This document shows, in pieces, positions 1-9,583 of a stretch of 64,000 nucleotides of DNA. The DNA comes from Emiliania huxleyi CCMP1516. Taxonomy: Eukaryota; Haptophyta; Isochrysidales; Noelaerhabdaceae. The position numbers and the translations under genes are program-made. Below the pieces are notes generated by a model that worked only from the letters and a program-made list of their open reading frames with translations, ran no database searches and was not told the origin of the DNA. Numbering within the stretch: position 1 is the first letter of the stretch; the number at the start of each line of letters is the position of its first letter. The stretch is from assembly GCF_000372725.1 (NCBI RefSeq), contig NW_005199274.1, positions 586,578 through 650,577 of the forward strand. The letters run 5' to 3'.

Positions 1-1539
1 TACAATACATAATCCTTGAGTGAGGCGCAAATGCCCACTTCATGCACATAGACATTTCGGGTTCATTTTTTTCTAGGTGCCCGGCCGATTCTACTAGTAA
101 AGCGTGCGTTCATTATAATGGCCAGAGTGTGGCTGCCCCAAGCCAAACCCTGCCCATGGTAGATGGTGGGTGGGGAGTGCTCCAAGATCCCAACATAATA
201 TGGGTAGGCTATCACTTGGTCTTTAGAGCTGGTGGTCTCGCCGCGCGGTAAGGGGTCCAGGGGGAACTACTTTCTCCACCTCGCGATGGCCGCGCGTGCT
301 CTGAGCGCCGGTACCGTCCACGGCTGCCTCCGAACCCGCACACCCGTGCCGACTTGACGGAGCGGTCGGCGCCGCAGGGCAGGCGGGCGCGACAGGGCAG
401 GCGGGCGCTGCGTCGCGTTCGCGGGGGGTGGTGAGGGGGCGGGGTGGTGAAGGCGATGCGCCTGCCCCAACCCGCCGATCTCGGCGCATTGCGACACTTT
501 CGCGCTCCTCGGAGCCAGTATGTATCGCCGCCTGTATAGCCTTGCTTGCGTTAGTGTAGGTGCGGTGGCGTGCTGCTGGTGCCCGAGCCGCGCGAGACGT
601 CTGTCGCCCATGCGAGGGACGCTCTGCGCCACGGCAGCCGCTCTGCTGGAAACTCGCCTTCACAGCTCACTGGCCCTGCTGCGTGCTGGGGAGAGCTCTC
701 AGTCACCCGTGCTGGCCGCTGGCTAGTGGTACGCCGTGTAAAGTTAGTATGATATCAGTGTGCGCACGAACGCAACACTCTCGCTTGATGCTTGGCGACG
801 GCGGGTGGCGGGAAAGCAGTGAGACTAGGCGGTGTGAGGTGAAGCCACGCTACCAGCGCTTGGCCACATCGTCCTTGAGACGATGTACTCTGTTCTTGTG
901 CAGCACTTCTCCGGATCGCTGGCAGGAGCGTGATCTATCCCTTTCTCGACTCGACTGTCTGAGCTTGTGCGTCTTGGGTCCGGGGTTCGGATAGGTAGGT
1001 AGGTTGGTCTTGTTTGGCCCAAAAGGGCCCTGCAATAGAGTACCCCCTATTTTCATCTTTTTTCGCTTCGCTGCGCGGCCTGGGGATAGGTAGGTAGGGG
1101 GTTTTGGCGCGAGTCAGTCCTGCCAACAGACCCCCTATCCGGGTAGGAGCCGGAACCCTGCGACCTCGGTCGTACAATCAGCGACCTCGGTCGTACAATC
1201 GGCCGGCTGCGCGGGTTTTCGGCGAGTTTCCCGCGCACCGGCCACGAACTCGACTCGCACAGCAAAAAATCCGGTGCTCGCGCGCCGCTCCCACGCTTCC
1301 TCGCTCCCTCGCTCCCTCGCTCCCTCGCTCACTCGCTCACTCGCTCACTCGCTCACTCGTCGCTCACTCCCTGCTCGCTCCCTGCACGCGCTCACACGCA
1401 CGCGCGCGTTGCGCCGCGAGCGCTCCGCGCTACTCGCCCGGCCGGGCTCGAACCCCAGACCACTCGACCAAAAGCCGCCCACTCCCCGCCGCAAGCCCTG
1501 CAGGCATTGCTCCGCTCACAAATCAGCACCCTATATAGT
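1..1539. other. Gene-poor 5' region, no supported gene
   Basis: No frame here shows a recognisable domain. The open frames are arginine- and serine-rich, as expected from GC-rich non-coding DNA. Visible structure: a direct repeat of about 20 bp near 1162-1201 (the unit reads cgacctcggtcgtacaatc), a CTCGCTCC/CTCGCTCA satellite at about 1297-1360, and a tRNA T-arm-like stretch on the minus strand near 1437-1470 (a B-box-like GGTTCGAGCCC with an A-box-like TGGTCGAGTGG just upstream of it). The two boxes are too close together for a real tRNA. Confidence 0.6.
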
Positions 1540-1604
1540 ACTAGCAGGTTGGCTCGCTAGTCGCTCGCCGGGCCCGCGCAGCACGCGCGGGCCTTTTTTG
1601 TGGT
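1540..1604 (+). repeat. Hairpin repeat, copy 1
   Basis: A 65 bp unit that recurs almost unchanged at 2551-2614. It contains a perfect 9 bp stem (GGCCCGCGC at 1571-1579 with GCGCGGGCC at 1585-1593), a 5 nt loop AGCAC and then six Ts. In bacteria this would read as an intrinsic terminator. In this eukaryotic setting it is better described as a hairpin plus T-run, possibly the end of a Pol III-type or mobile unit. Function unknown. Confidence 0.75.
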
Positions 1605-1914
1605 TGATAAAGGTGGCACCTTCGACATTGCACTTGGAGCACTTGGAACGCATTGCGTTTCTTTTCTTTATAGGCTGTCCTCCTATTTAGGATTCCTAAG
1701 CTTAAAGGCCCGCTAAACGCGCGAGGCGGTGGCGGCGGTGGTGCGGGGGATTGGCAGGGAGGCGGCGGGATTGACAGGGGATGGGGCGGCCACGAGCGGA
1801 GCGGCGGCGAGAGGGGGGGCGGCGGCGAGGGCGCGACAGAATGCCATCGAGCGAGGAGCCCGCGCCATCAGAGGGACGCGCCGCTGCGAGATGGAGGGCG
1901 GCGGTGACGGAGGC

Positions 1915-1923
1915 AAGGCGCGA

Positions 1924-1955
<32 letters not shown>

Positions 1956-1985
1956 AGGCGGCGGCGGCGGCGGCGGCGGCGAGAA
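1915..1985. repeat. GGC trinucleotide repeat
   Basis: Nearly uninterrupted GGC/GGA triplets. Any frame through it gives a homopolymer-like Ala, Gly or Pro/Arg run. The surrounding frames at about 1702-2450 show no domain, so the open frames over this block are composition artefacts. Confidence 0.85.
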
Positions 1986-2187
1986 CGGCGGCAGGAGGAG
2001 GAGCAGCTCGCTGTTGAGCGCTTTTGAGCCTGGGATCCCATGCCACTGCGACCGGCGTGCCCGGGAACAGAGATCGCGCGCGCGCCGCCACTCACGACGA
2101 CGCGCGCGATCTTCGCGGAGTCGGGTCCCCAGAGGGAAGCGGTCTTCTCGGCCGACGTCCAGCGGCGCGCAAGGACAGGCGCAGCGG

Positions 2188-3812
2188 TGCACCGCGGCGC
2201 GTTGATTCGCGACCACCGTCGGCCGCGGACGGCGGCGGCGTGGCGGCCGCGGGCGCTCGCGAGACGCGCCGCTCTGCGCTGGTACGGTTCGTTCGACTCG
2301 TTGTGCCGCCGCACGCCCGGCGGCCGCGGGTCCCAGAAGTGGTTGCGCGGGCCTCTTCCTTACAGCCGCGGGACGGCGTCGGGCACGTCGTCGGTCGCAA
2401 CAGCGGCGCGGCGAGCCGCGGCACGTCGTTGCTGGCGCTGGTGGTTTGAGGTCGGCATCGTCCAGAGCTCGGTCGACGAGTCGAGAGCTTCAGCTGGCCG
2501 AGGGTGCCACCTTTGTGCTCTTTGTGCACGAAATGGGAAATATCTCTTTGACTAGCAGGTTGGCTCGCTAGTCGCTCGCCGGCCCGCGCAGCACGCGCGG
2601 GCCTTTTTTGTGGTCGGATGTTGGTCGTCTCGAATTTGATCGTGGGCAGGGCGTGAGAAAGCTGGACGGCTCGGTCGATGCGAGCCACCAGCTCGTGAGC
2701 GACGGGCGCGATGGGTTCCTCGGCGTAGGCTTGGGCGTGGTGAGCAGCGCCGGCGAGAGAGGGACGGCATGCGGCTCCCAAACGAGCCGCACAGGCTTCA
2801 TCTGGGCCGCCGAGGCCACCTCCTTGGTCGCGGTGGCGGGCGTGAAGGCGAGGTGGGCCGAGGCAAGCGTTGAACGTGCCGTGCCGTCTTGCGCCCCTGA
2901 GGAGGGACGCGTGCGTGGGGTGCCACGGGCGGGGGGGAGCGGTGAGAGGAGAGCGGTGGGCACCCCCACGAGGGGCTGCGCGGACGCCGCCTGCCACCCC
3001 ACGCACGCCACTGACGCTGTGGGGGCGGCACGATCGAACGCGCTGGTCGGGCGGGCCGTCTGAGTCGCCCAAGCGGTGCTCTGTCGGCCGGTGGACGCGC
3101 GCGAGGGTGGCCCAAGAGGGCTCAAAGTACGGAGCCGATACCCGGCCGTCCCGGACGCCTGGCACGCGGAGCGATGGCCCAGCCGTCCTGTGCATGGCTG
3201 GAGCGAAGGAGGGAGAGCTCAGGAGGGCGACGGGGCAGGGAAGGGGGCGATGCGATGCGGCGAGGTCTAATCGGCGGCGTGGAGAGAGGAGGTGCCAAAA
3301 GGCGACTATAGAGAGGCCTCTACGGGTGATATAGTGCGCCATGCCGGCGGGAGAGGTCTCTCACCGCCCCCCGGGCCGTCTCGAAGGGCCGTGCAGCCCA
3401 CGCCACGAGGCGCTGCTGGCGGGAGCCTGGAAGGACTTGGCCTCGTTGCACCGCGCCGCGTTGATTCGCGACCACCGTCGGCCGCGGACGGCGGCGGCGT
3501 GGCGGCCGCGGGCGCTCGCGAGACGCGCCGCTCTGCGCTGGTTCGGTTCGTTCGACTCGTTGTGCCGCCGCACGCCCGGCGGCCGCGGGTCCCAGAAGTG
3601 GTTGCGCGGGCCTCTTCCTTTCGGCCGCGGGACGGCGTCGGGCACGTCGTCGGTCGCAACAGCGGCGCGGCGAGCCGCGGCGCGTCGTTGCTGGCGCTGG
3701 TGGTTTGAGGTCGGCATCGTCCAGAGTTCGGTCGACGAGTCGAGAGCTTCAGCTGGCCGAGGGTGCCACCTTTGTGCTCTTTGTGCACGAAATGGGAAAT
3801 ATATCTCTTTGA
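2188..3812. mobile_element. LTR/TRIM-like fossil with paired direct repeats
   Basis: Two direct repeats of about 364-366 bp (2188-2551 and 3447-3812) are nearly identical and enclose about 895 bp of unrelated sequence with no recognisable protein. The right-hand edge of the left repeat abuts the second copy of the hairpin repeat. The layout resembles a terminal-repeat retrotransposon in miniature: long direct repeats, short non-coding interior. The near identity suggests a young insertion or duplication. A plain segmental duplication is the alternative, because no target-site duplication is obvious. No coding parts are seen. Confidence 0.45.
2551..2614 (+). repeat. Hairpin repeat, copy 2
   Basis: Second copy of the hairpin unit at 1540-1604. 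The stem is 2581-2589 with 2595-2603, the loop is AGCAC and six Ts follow. Conservation of stem, loop and T-run in both copies suggests that the copied unit ends here. Confidence 0.75.
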
Positions 3813-3851
3813 TGAAAATGAATCCCGCGCGTCTCGCGCCCCAACTGACAA

Positions 3852-4260
3852 CTTGAGCACTTGAGCACTGGATAGGGTCAGTTCCGCATGGTACGGGACC
3901 CCTCGATCGTCTCGCCCTCCCTCACTGGTGTGTTCATCGGGGGGGTCATAACAAACACGGTACAGGATCGAGGTGCACGCTGCTGAGGGACCCCAGAGGG
4001 TAGATCGAGCAGTGTCGTCCCCCCTCTCCATCATCTCCCTGGGAGACGTCGGCGGCGATGGCGGTGTGACCGATCGAGCTACAAGAGGAGCTTGTTCAGC
4101 AGGATCCGGGGTAGTCAGATGCACTACCTCACTGGGCCTGAGATCACTCGACGCCTCCCGTCACCGTCTCGGATTTGCGTGGGATCGAACCACTCCGGGA
4201 TGGGCAAGCCCATCGTTCTGAGTTGTGCCTGGTTAATTGTCAAAATTCCTGTTGTGCAAG
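3852..4260 (-). repeat. Inverted partial copy of the 7.3-9.3 kb element
   Basis: Read on the minus strand, this block matches the head (about 7340-7560) joined directly to the tail (9185-9315) of the tyrosine-recombinase element. It begins at 3852 with the motif CTTGAGCACTTGAGCAC, the inverse of the end at 9315. The head contains a hairpin (GATGGGC/GCCCATC) followed by a T-arm-like loop TTCGATC in a GTGG/CCAC stem. This looks like an internally deleted, non-autonomous or solo derivative. Confidence 0.6.
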
Positions 4261-5655
4261 AGGGGAGGGGGCTCTGACGGAGTGTGAGGCGGGAGAGGGC
4301 AGGGAATGGGCGCAGGGGAGGGGGGGGGGGGGGGGAGGGCTCAGCCGTGCAAAAAGCATCAATTCTTAATAGTAGTGAAGAAATATTGCTCGGCCGTTCA
4401 TGAAGTCCGTCTCGATCTGGAGGAGACGGGTCAACCCCGTGAGGACCAGATCAGGTTCGCATTGTCGTAGCCGGAGGGGATGTTGACCTTTAGCTCTCGG
4501 CGACTCGGGGCCACCCTTCGCCTTTGGTTTTTTCCCATCAGACCACTCGGGCAACTTTTACCAAATGCAAAAGTTGCTTGACCACTCGGGCAAATTCGAT
4601 TGCATTTTACCACTCGGGCAAACTCGATGAAACGGGCGGACGGAAAACGCGTTTGCCGCAGCTCGCCCGAGAGCTATGCATGGAGCGGCCGGCGCGCCGC
4701 CGCAGCTCACCGATGGAGCTTGCGAGGCGGCTCAATCCACTAGCGCAGCAGCATTGCGACGCATTCTCCGAGCACGGCCTCTGGCGTTGCGAGTGCACAG
4801 AGAGCGAGCAAAAGTCGACAAAACCACTGATCTGTGTGCAGCGGATCTCCATGGCGGTCGCGCCCGGCGAAAGGACGACCGTGGGCCTCGGATGCTCGCC
4901 CGGATGCGGCCCCACCGTGCGAGTTGCAGACCCGGAGGTGGCCGACCCAGCTCACCCCCAGACAGGCATGCCCAGGGTCAGGCATAAAAGGGGGGTGTTT
5001 TTCCGTCCGTCCACTCTTTGTCATCATTGTCCCTCGGACACCACTCTCCAGCCGCGCTACCTTCGCCCACCTACCGCTCTCGCATGACATCTCGACAATC
5101 CTCATATCTCCGGGCCCAAGACTCCTTTCCCCTGCTCGCCCAGGACCACGAAGCGCCGCCCGCGCGCCCATTGACCCCCCAATCGACCCACCTGCTATCC
5201 CTCTCGCGCCGGGAAAAGAAAGAAATATTGCCCGAGATGGTGGTGGCCATGGTGGTGGCGTGTTGTGTTGCAGGGGCGGGTGCACCTTCTCGCGCCGGGG
5301 GCGCCTAGTTTCTTTTCACTTGAAAAGAAAGAAAGAAAACAGACACGCCAAACGAGGGATGGGGGACGAGGACAGGGTCCCCACCTGCACGAGCAGGATT
5401 TTGGAAGAACGATCAGGGGGACGGGTGGGGCTCTCCTGCTCCTGACAAGGGACACGACAGGCTCGCAGCGCGGTGCGACTCCCACATCCACTGGCGGTCT
5501 CATCTCAGTAGTCTAGCGACCTGCCTCCAGCTTGTCGCTGGCAGTCTCTCCTACCACAGGCACACTGACACAGGGGTGGCAGGGGCGGCGGCACGAGTCT
5601 CCCACATACTATGCGGGCCTCACTAGAGGTCAAGTTTTCACTTTGTTTCCGCACG
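4261..5655. other. Intergenic, repeats and a TATA-like box
   Basis: No supported gene. Items seen: a poly-G tract at about 4319-4337; three copies of the 12-mer CCACTCGGGCAA between 4540 and 4620 at 32-38 bp spacing, with a small CAACTTTT/AAAAGTTG hairpin between the first two; a TATA-like CATAAAAGG near 4982; and a diverged copy of the purine-rich AAAGAAAG dispersed repeat at about 5317-5362. A short open frame at 5082-5308 could encode a peptide with a hydrophobic stretch (MVVAMVVACCVAG), but nothing else supports it. Confidence 0.5.
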
Positions 5656-6924
5656 ATGGTGGTGCCCACCTCGACGCCTTCTGTGCCAAGCAGCGCGGCG
5701 CTTTCGCCCGGCTCCGAGATTTTGGACGTGGGTCGCTGGCAGGTCGTCGTCGCCGACAGGCACGCGGTGCTGCCCGAAGGCATGACGCACCTGCCGGACT
5801 GGTCGTATCGGCTCCGCACCTCTCTCGTCTCGGTCGCCTTCCCGAGCGGTCTCACCTCCATCGGCGAAGGCGCCTTCATCGGCTGCTCCGCCCTCGTCTC
5901 TATCAACCTCCCTGCCAGCCTTACCTCCATCGGCAACGAAGCCTTCGCCAGCTGCTCCTCCCTGACCACCATCACGCTGCCGCTGCCCGATGGCCTCTCG
6001 ATTGGCGACGGTGCCTTCTTCGACTGCCCCCTCGACGACGAAGCGAAGGCAGCAGTGCGGGCCATCAACTTTTGGGCGGTGCGGCCTCCAATCGACGCGC
6101 AGGGGCACGCAACCGTGCCGGAGGGCCTCACCACCATCACAAGCAGCGCCTTCTCCGACTGCTCCTCCCTCGTCTCCGTCACCCTCCCCGCCGGCCTCGT
6201 CTCCATCGGCAGCCACGCCTTCGAGCGCTGCTCCGCCCTCTCCTCCGTCACCCTCCCTGCCAGCCTCACCTCCATCGGCAGCCACGCCTTCGAGCGCTGC
6301 TCCGCCCTCACCTCCATCACCTTCCCCGCCAGCCTCACCTCCATCGGCAGCAGCGCCTTCTACCGCTGCTCCGCCCTCTCCTCCGTCACCCTCCCTGCCA
6401 GCCTCACCTCCATCGGCAGCAGCGCCTTCTACCGCTGCTCCGCCCTCTCCTCCGTCACCCTCCCTGCCAGCCTCACCTCCATCGGCAGCAGCGCCTTCGA
6501 CGGCTGCTCCGCCCTCTCCTCCGTCACCCTCCCCGCCGGCCTTACCTCCATCAGCAGAGGCGCCTTCTACCGCTGCTCCGCCCTCTCCTCCGTCACCCTC
6601 CCTGCCAGCCTCACCTCCATCGGCAGCAGCGCCTTCTACCGCTGCTCCTCCCTGACCCGCGCCACCGTGCCAGACACGGCCACCCTCGGCTACACGGCTT
6701 TCGATTCTGAGACCACCGTCCTCCGCCTCCCGCCCGCAAAGATGCGCTGGTACGAGGCGGTGGACGGGGCTCTGGCCTACAAGCGCTGCCGCCCCCTCCT
6801 CTACGGCTGGCTAGAGCGGGCCCAGACCAGGCTCGGCTCTTACGGCCCGGATGGCGCGGCGCGCCAGCGCGACCGCGAGGAGTTCGAGGGCGACTTTGCG
6901 CACCTCGCGCTCCATGCAGACTGA
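5656..6924 (+). CDS. BspA-type leucine-rich-repeat protein, copy 1
   Basis: A protein of about 422 residues made of roughly eleven LRR_5/BspA-like repeats with consensus LTSIGSxAFxRCSALSSVTLP (23 residues, 69 bp), followed by a conserved 80-residue tail (AKMRWYEAVDGALAYKRC, then WLERAQTRLGSYG). The start at 5656 is preferred over the in-frame ATG at 5611 because the paralogue at 43743 begins with the same MVVP and similar spacing. Repeats 7 and 8 are identical in protein, so the array is expanding by unequal exchange. There is no signal peptide or membrane segment. BspA-type LRRs usually mediate protein binding, and the partner is unknown. The gene is intronless, unlike its conserved neighbours. 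Confidence 0.85.
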   Translation: MVVPTSTPSVPSSAALSPGSEILDVGRWQVVVADRHAVLPEGMTHLPDWSYRLRTSLVSVAFPSGLTSIGEGAFIGCSALVSINLPASLTSIGNEAFASCSSLTTITLPLPDGLSIGDGAFFDCPLDDEAKAAVRAINFWAVRPPIDAQGHATVPEGLTTITSSAFSDCSSLVSVTLPAGLVSIGSHAFERCSALSSVTLPASLTSIGSHAFERCSALTSITFPASLTSIGSSAFYRCSALSSVTLPASLTSIGSSAFYRCSALSSVTLPASLTSIGSSAFDGCSALSSVTLPAGLTSISRGAFYRCSALSSVTLPASLTSIGSSAFYRCSSLTRATVPDTATLGYTAFDSETTVLRLPPAKMRWYEAVDGALAYKRCRPLLYGWLERAQTRLGSYGPDGAARQRDREEFEGDFAHLALHAD

Positions 6925-7339
6925 CCCAGGCGTGTGAGCGGTGACGATTGAAATCGCTGTGACTTCGCTGTAGACTCAACGAAAGAATATGCAGACTGTC
7001 TCGTCTCAGAGACTCAGACTGATATACAGATAGCATTTACTTTTTCTCAGAAGACAGAACAACCGCGGTGTGTTGCTGCAGCACACAGTCACAGACCTTG
7101 TACTCTAACTACTCAAAAAAGGGGAGAGGGCAGTCTGGTTGGAAGGAACCAGGGAGGAGCGCTCGCGGCACCGTGCTCGGAGCGCCGCCGCATCTTTTTC
7201 CTTTTCCGTTTTTCTCTTGCCCCACCACCTGTGTGTGTGTGGAGAAGTTTACGGGGTTCGTGTCGTCGTCCCCTGTGGGCCCTGGGTGCGGGGCCCTGCA
7301 GCGGGTATGTGTGTGTGTATGTAGGAAGGTGAAGCGCTA
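6925..7339. other. Intergenic spacer
   Basis: No gene is supported. The stretch holds a T/C-rich tract followed by a TGTGTGTGTGGAG block near 7214-7235 and another GTGTGTGTGTATG near 7307-7322. It separates the LRR gene from the tRNA-like head of the recombinase element. Confidence 0.5.
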
Positions 7340-9315
7340 TCTCGTAAGATGGAAGCAGGAAGCTTCCATCCCGGCGGTAGTTCGAATCCACACAAGCCGA
7401 AGGTGAAGGGGCGAGAGGCCCGAGGTCTGGAAGCTCACCCAGTGTGGAAGTGAGGAACTGCTCGACCCTCCCGGATCATGCTGAACAAGCTCCCCTCTTG
7501 TAGCTCGATCGGTCACACCGCCATCGCCGTCGGGGAGAGGGGGGACGACACTCACTGCTTCATGACGATCGGCCGTCGATCCCGAAGGGTCGTCGGTTGA
7601 GCTAGGGAGCCTGGCGATGGACGCCACCGCGACCCCTCGTGGCATCTCTCTCGCCGTCGGCGAGCTGGGGGCTCGCGGACGGCCGACTTTCTATATGACC
7701 AGTAGGACACGGCCCAGGGGAAGGGCCGGTGGGCTCACTGTGTGGGCACGTCACTCACCTCTGAGTTCAGCCTCGAGTCTGCCGTGCGGGATCTGTGGCG
7801 TGTGCAGGGGCACTCGACCGAGACGGTCACGGTGGACGGCTTCCAGGTGGAGCGGCCGGACTACTCTGTCGTGCAGCTGCGTGTCGGGGCGAGCCTGCCA
7901 GACGGCGCTTTCGACACCTTCGTCGGGGCCCTCGGCCGGCTGCCGAGTGACCACCCGCTCCGGCCAGCGGCCAAATACCTTGGTCGCACCGCGACTCTGA
8001 AGAGGAAGGCGGCGACCATCGAGGAGGGCGATCGGTACGTCAACCTCGTTGGGGGAGCCAAGGGTTCTGCCAGACTCCGCGCCGCCAGCGAGTGGTTGGC
8101 GGGACTGGGGCTCACCCAGTACGCCGCCGTCGTCAAAGGCCCGCTCATCCGGGCGACAGACGGCGGGCGCCTCACCGATACTCCGCTAGAGACTGGCTCG
8201 TCATATAGCCATTCTACGAAAGCGCTCAAGCTCGCGTACGAGCTCCTCCGCGAGCGCGACGAGGAGGACCTCGAGCTTGCGATTGAGGAGGACGAGGCGA
8301 GCAACCCGATCGTCAAGTTTGCCCACCATTCGAACCGACGGTTCTCGGACAAGGTGGCGCGGGACACGAGCGATGTCACGGGCGCTACCATCACAGACAT
8401 CGACTGCATCTTCGGCTGGAACGAGCAGGAGCGAGAGAGGTCGATGCAGCAGCACTACGCCGGCCTCGATCTCGCCTCGCGCATCGAGCGGCTCGCGCGA
8501 GTGACTATGATGGTGTAGTGGCTGAGGGGCTGGGGCAGGGCTCGAGATCATGTTCTACGATGGATGGCGATGGGGGTTGGTCCTGCAACGGTGTCTCGTG
8601 CGGAGCAGTGGTGTGCTGCCGCGCGAGGGTTGCAGGCGTGAGGGTCGAGGGTACCTTTTCCCCCCTTTGCTATTAACAATGCTTTGGAATCTATGAACAT
8701 GACCTCGAGTGGAGCCCCAGTCCTCGACAGGCTCATGACGATCGGCCGTCGATCCCGAAGGGTCGTCGGTTGAGCTAGGGAGCCTGGCGATGGACGCCAC
8801 CGCGACCCCTCGTGGCATCTCTCTCGCCGTCGGCGAGCTGGGGGCTCGCGGACGGCCGACTTTCTATATGACCAGTAGGACAGCCGTGAGTGTGAATTGG
8901 ATAAGGAGTTTGCGTCCGTCCACCGTCTTCGTGGACGTCTGTCCTCGTGACACCCACACCCCACACGGCCTGTCTTGCTTCCCCACCCACCCTCCCTATT
9001 TTGTGTGCGCTGTCGCGTTTTTGGGGTTGGTCCTGCAACGGTGTCTCGTGCGGAGCAGTGGTGTGCTGCCGCGCGAGGGTTGCAGGCGTGAGGGTCGAGG
9101 GTACCTTTTCCCCCCTTTGCTATTAACAATGCTTTGGAATCTATGAACATGACCTCGAGTGGAGCCCCAGTCCTCGACAGGCTCGGCAGCGTGCACCTCG
9201 ATCCTGTACCGTGTTTGTTATGACCCCCCCCAATGAACACACTGAGGGAGGGCGAGACGATCGAGGGGTCCCGTACCATGCGGAATCGACCCTCTCCAGT
9301 GCTCAAGTGCTCAAG
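7340..9315 (+). mobile_element. DIRS/PAT-Ngaro-like element with split direct repeats
   Basis: Parts in order: a head with a hairpin (GATGGAAGC/GCTTCCATC) and a T-arm-like TTCGAAT loop (7340-7560); repeat A1 (7561-7708); a tyrosine recombinase frame (7742-8518); repeat B1 (8573-8734); repeat A2 (8734-8881); a spacer; repeat B2 (9023-9184); and a tail ending in GTGCTCAAGTGCTCAAG at 9315. A1 matches A2 over 148 bp and B1 matches B2 over 162 bp. The order A1-frame-B1A2-B2 is the hallmark of PAT/Ngaro-type tyrosine-recombinase retrotransposons. No reverse transcriptase part is seen, so it is either a broken relic or a non-autonomous derivative. The near-identical repeats suggest that it is young. 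A Crypton-like DNA element is the alternative. Confidence 0.6.
7742..8518 (+). CDS. Tyrosine recombinase C-terminal region
   Basis: A frame of 258 residues. The last 100 residues carry the signature of eukaryotic mobile-element tyrosine recombinases: an H-x-x-R-type box in FAHHSNRRFSDKVARDT (about residue 197), the segment DIDCIFGWNEQER, and the putative nucleophile tyrosine in MQQHYAG (about residue 239), followed by ARVTMMV. This family end is typical of DIRS, Ngaro and Crypton elements. The frame lies exactly between repeats A1 and B1. It is part of the fossil element and probably not a host gene. Confidence 0.7.
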   Translation: MGTSLTSEFSLESAVRDLWRVQGHSTETVTVDGFQVERPDYSVVQLRVGASLPDGAFDTFVGALGRLPSDHPLRPAAKYLGRTATLKRKAATIEEGDRYVNLVGGAKGSARLRAASEWLAGLGLTQYAAVVKGPLIRATDGGRLTDTPLETGSSYSHSTKALKLAYELLRERDEEDLELAIEEDEASNPIVKFAHHSNRRFSDKVARDTSDVTGATITDIDCIFGWNEQERERSMQQHYAGLDLASRIERLARVTMMV

Positions 9316-9583
9316 AGTTCTCTTGTTTAAACTCTATTAGAGAGTTGTTTTGTTGGCTAGGGATCCTTTCCCGGGAGTGAACCAGCGCGAGTGACTAGCC
9401 GAAGAGGAGAAGAAACGCGCCCACAGCGCGAGAGGCGGTTTCACAGTCGAAGGGTCGTCGGAACCCCCGAATAAGCTACCACGCGCCTTCTCAGTGAGGC
9501 TTCACCGTCAGGCTCCAAGCCACCAGAAAACGAGAAAAAACGCTGCTTTGTTTAAACTCTTTAGAACCGTCCACGATGGCACA
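9316..9583. other. Upstream region of the TIR gene
   Basis: Short spacer between the recombinase element and the TIR gene. The phrase TTGTTTAAACTCT occurs twice (9325-9337 and 9548-9560). No gene is seen. Confidence 0.4.

Noticed and set aside
1425-1500. Minus-strand tRNA gene
   Set aside because: A- and B-box-like words are only a few bases apart and no cloverleaf with an anticodon arm can be drawn.
1571-1599. Bacterial intrinsic terminator and prokaryotic origin of the contig
   Set aside because: All recognisable genes are eukaryotic and spliced. The hairpin is part of a repeated unit.
2092-3342. 416-residue minus-strand frame
   Set aside because: Arg/Pro/Ser-rich and spans one of the direct repeats without any domain; composition artefact.
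4160-4230. tRNA gene at the B-box-like GTGGTTCGATCCCAC
   Set aside because: Only a T-arm and one long hairpin fit. It belongs to the head of a repeated element also found at 7340-7400.
5532-6710. His/Arg/Leu-rich frame over LRR copy 1
   Set aside because: Out-of-frame shadow of the 69 bp LRR repeat.
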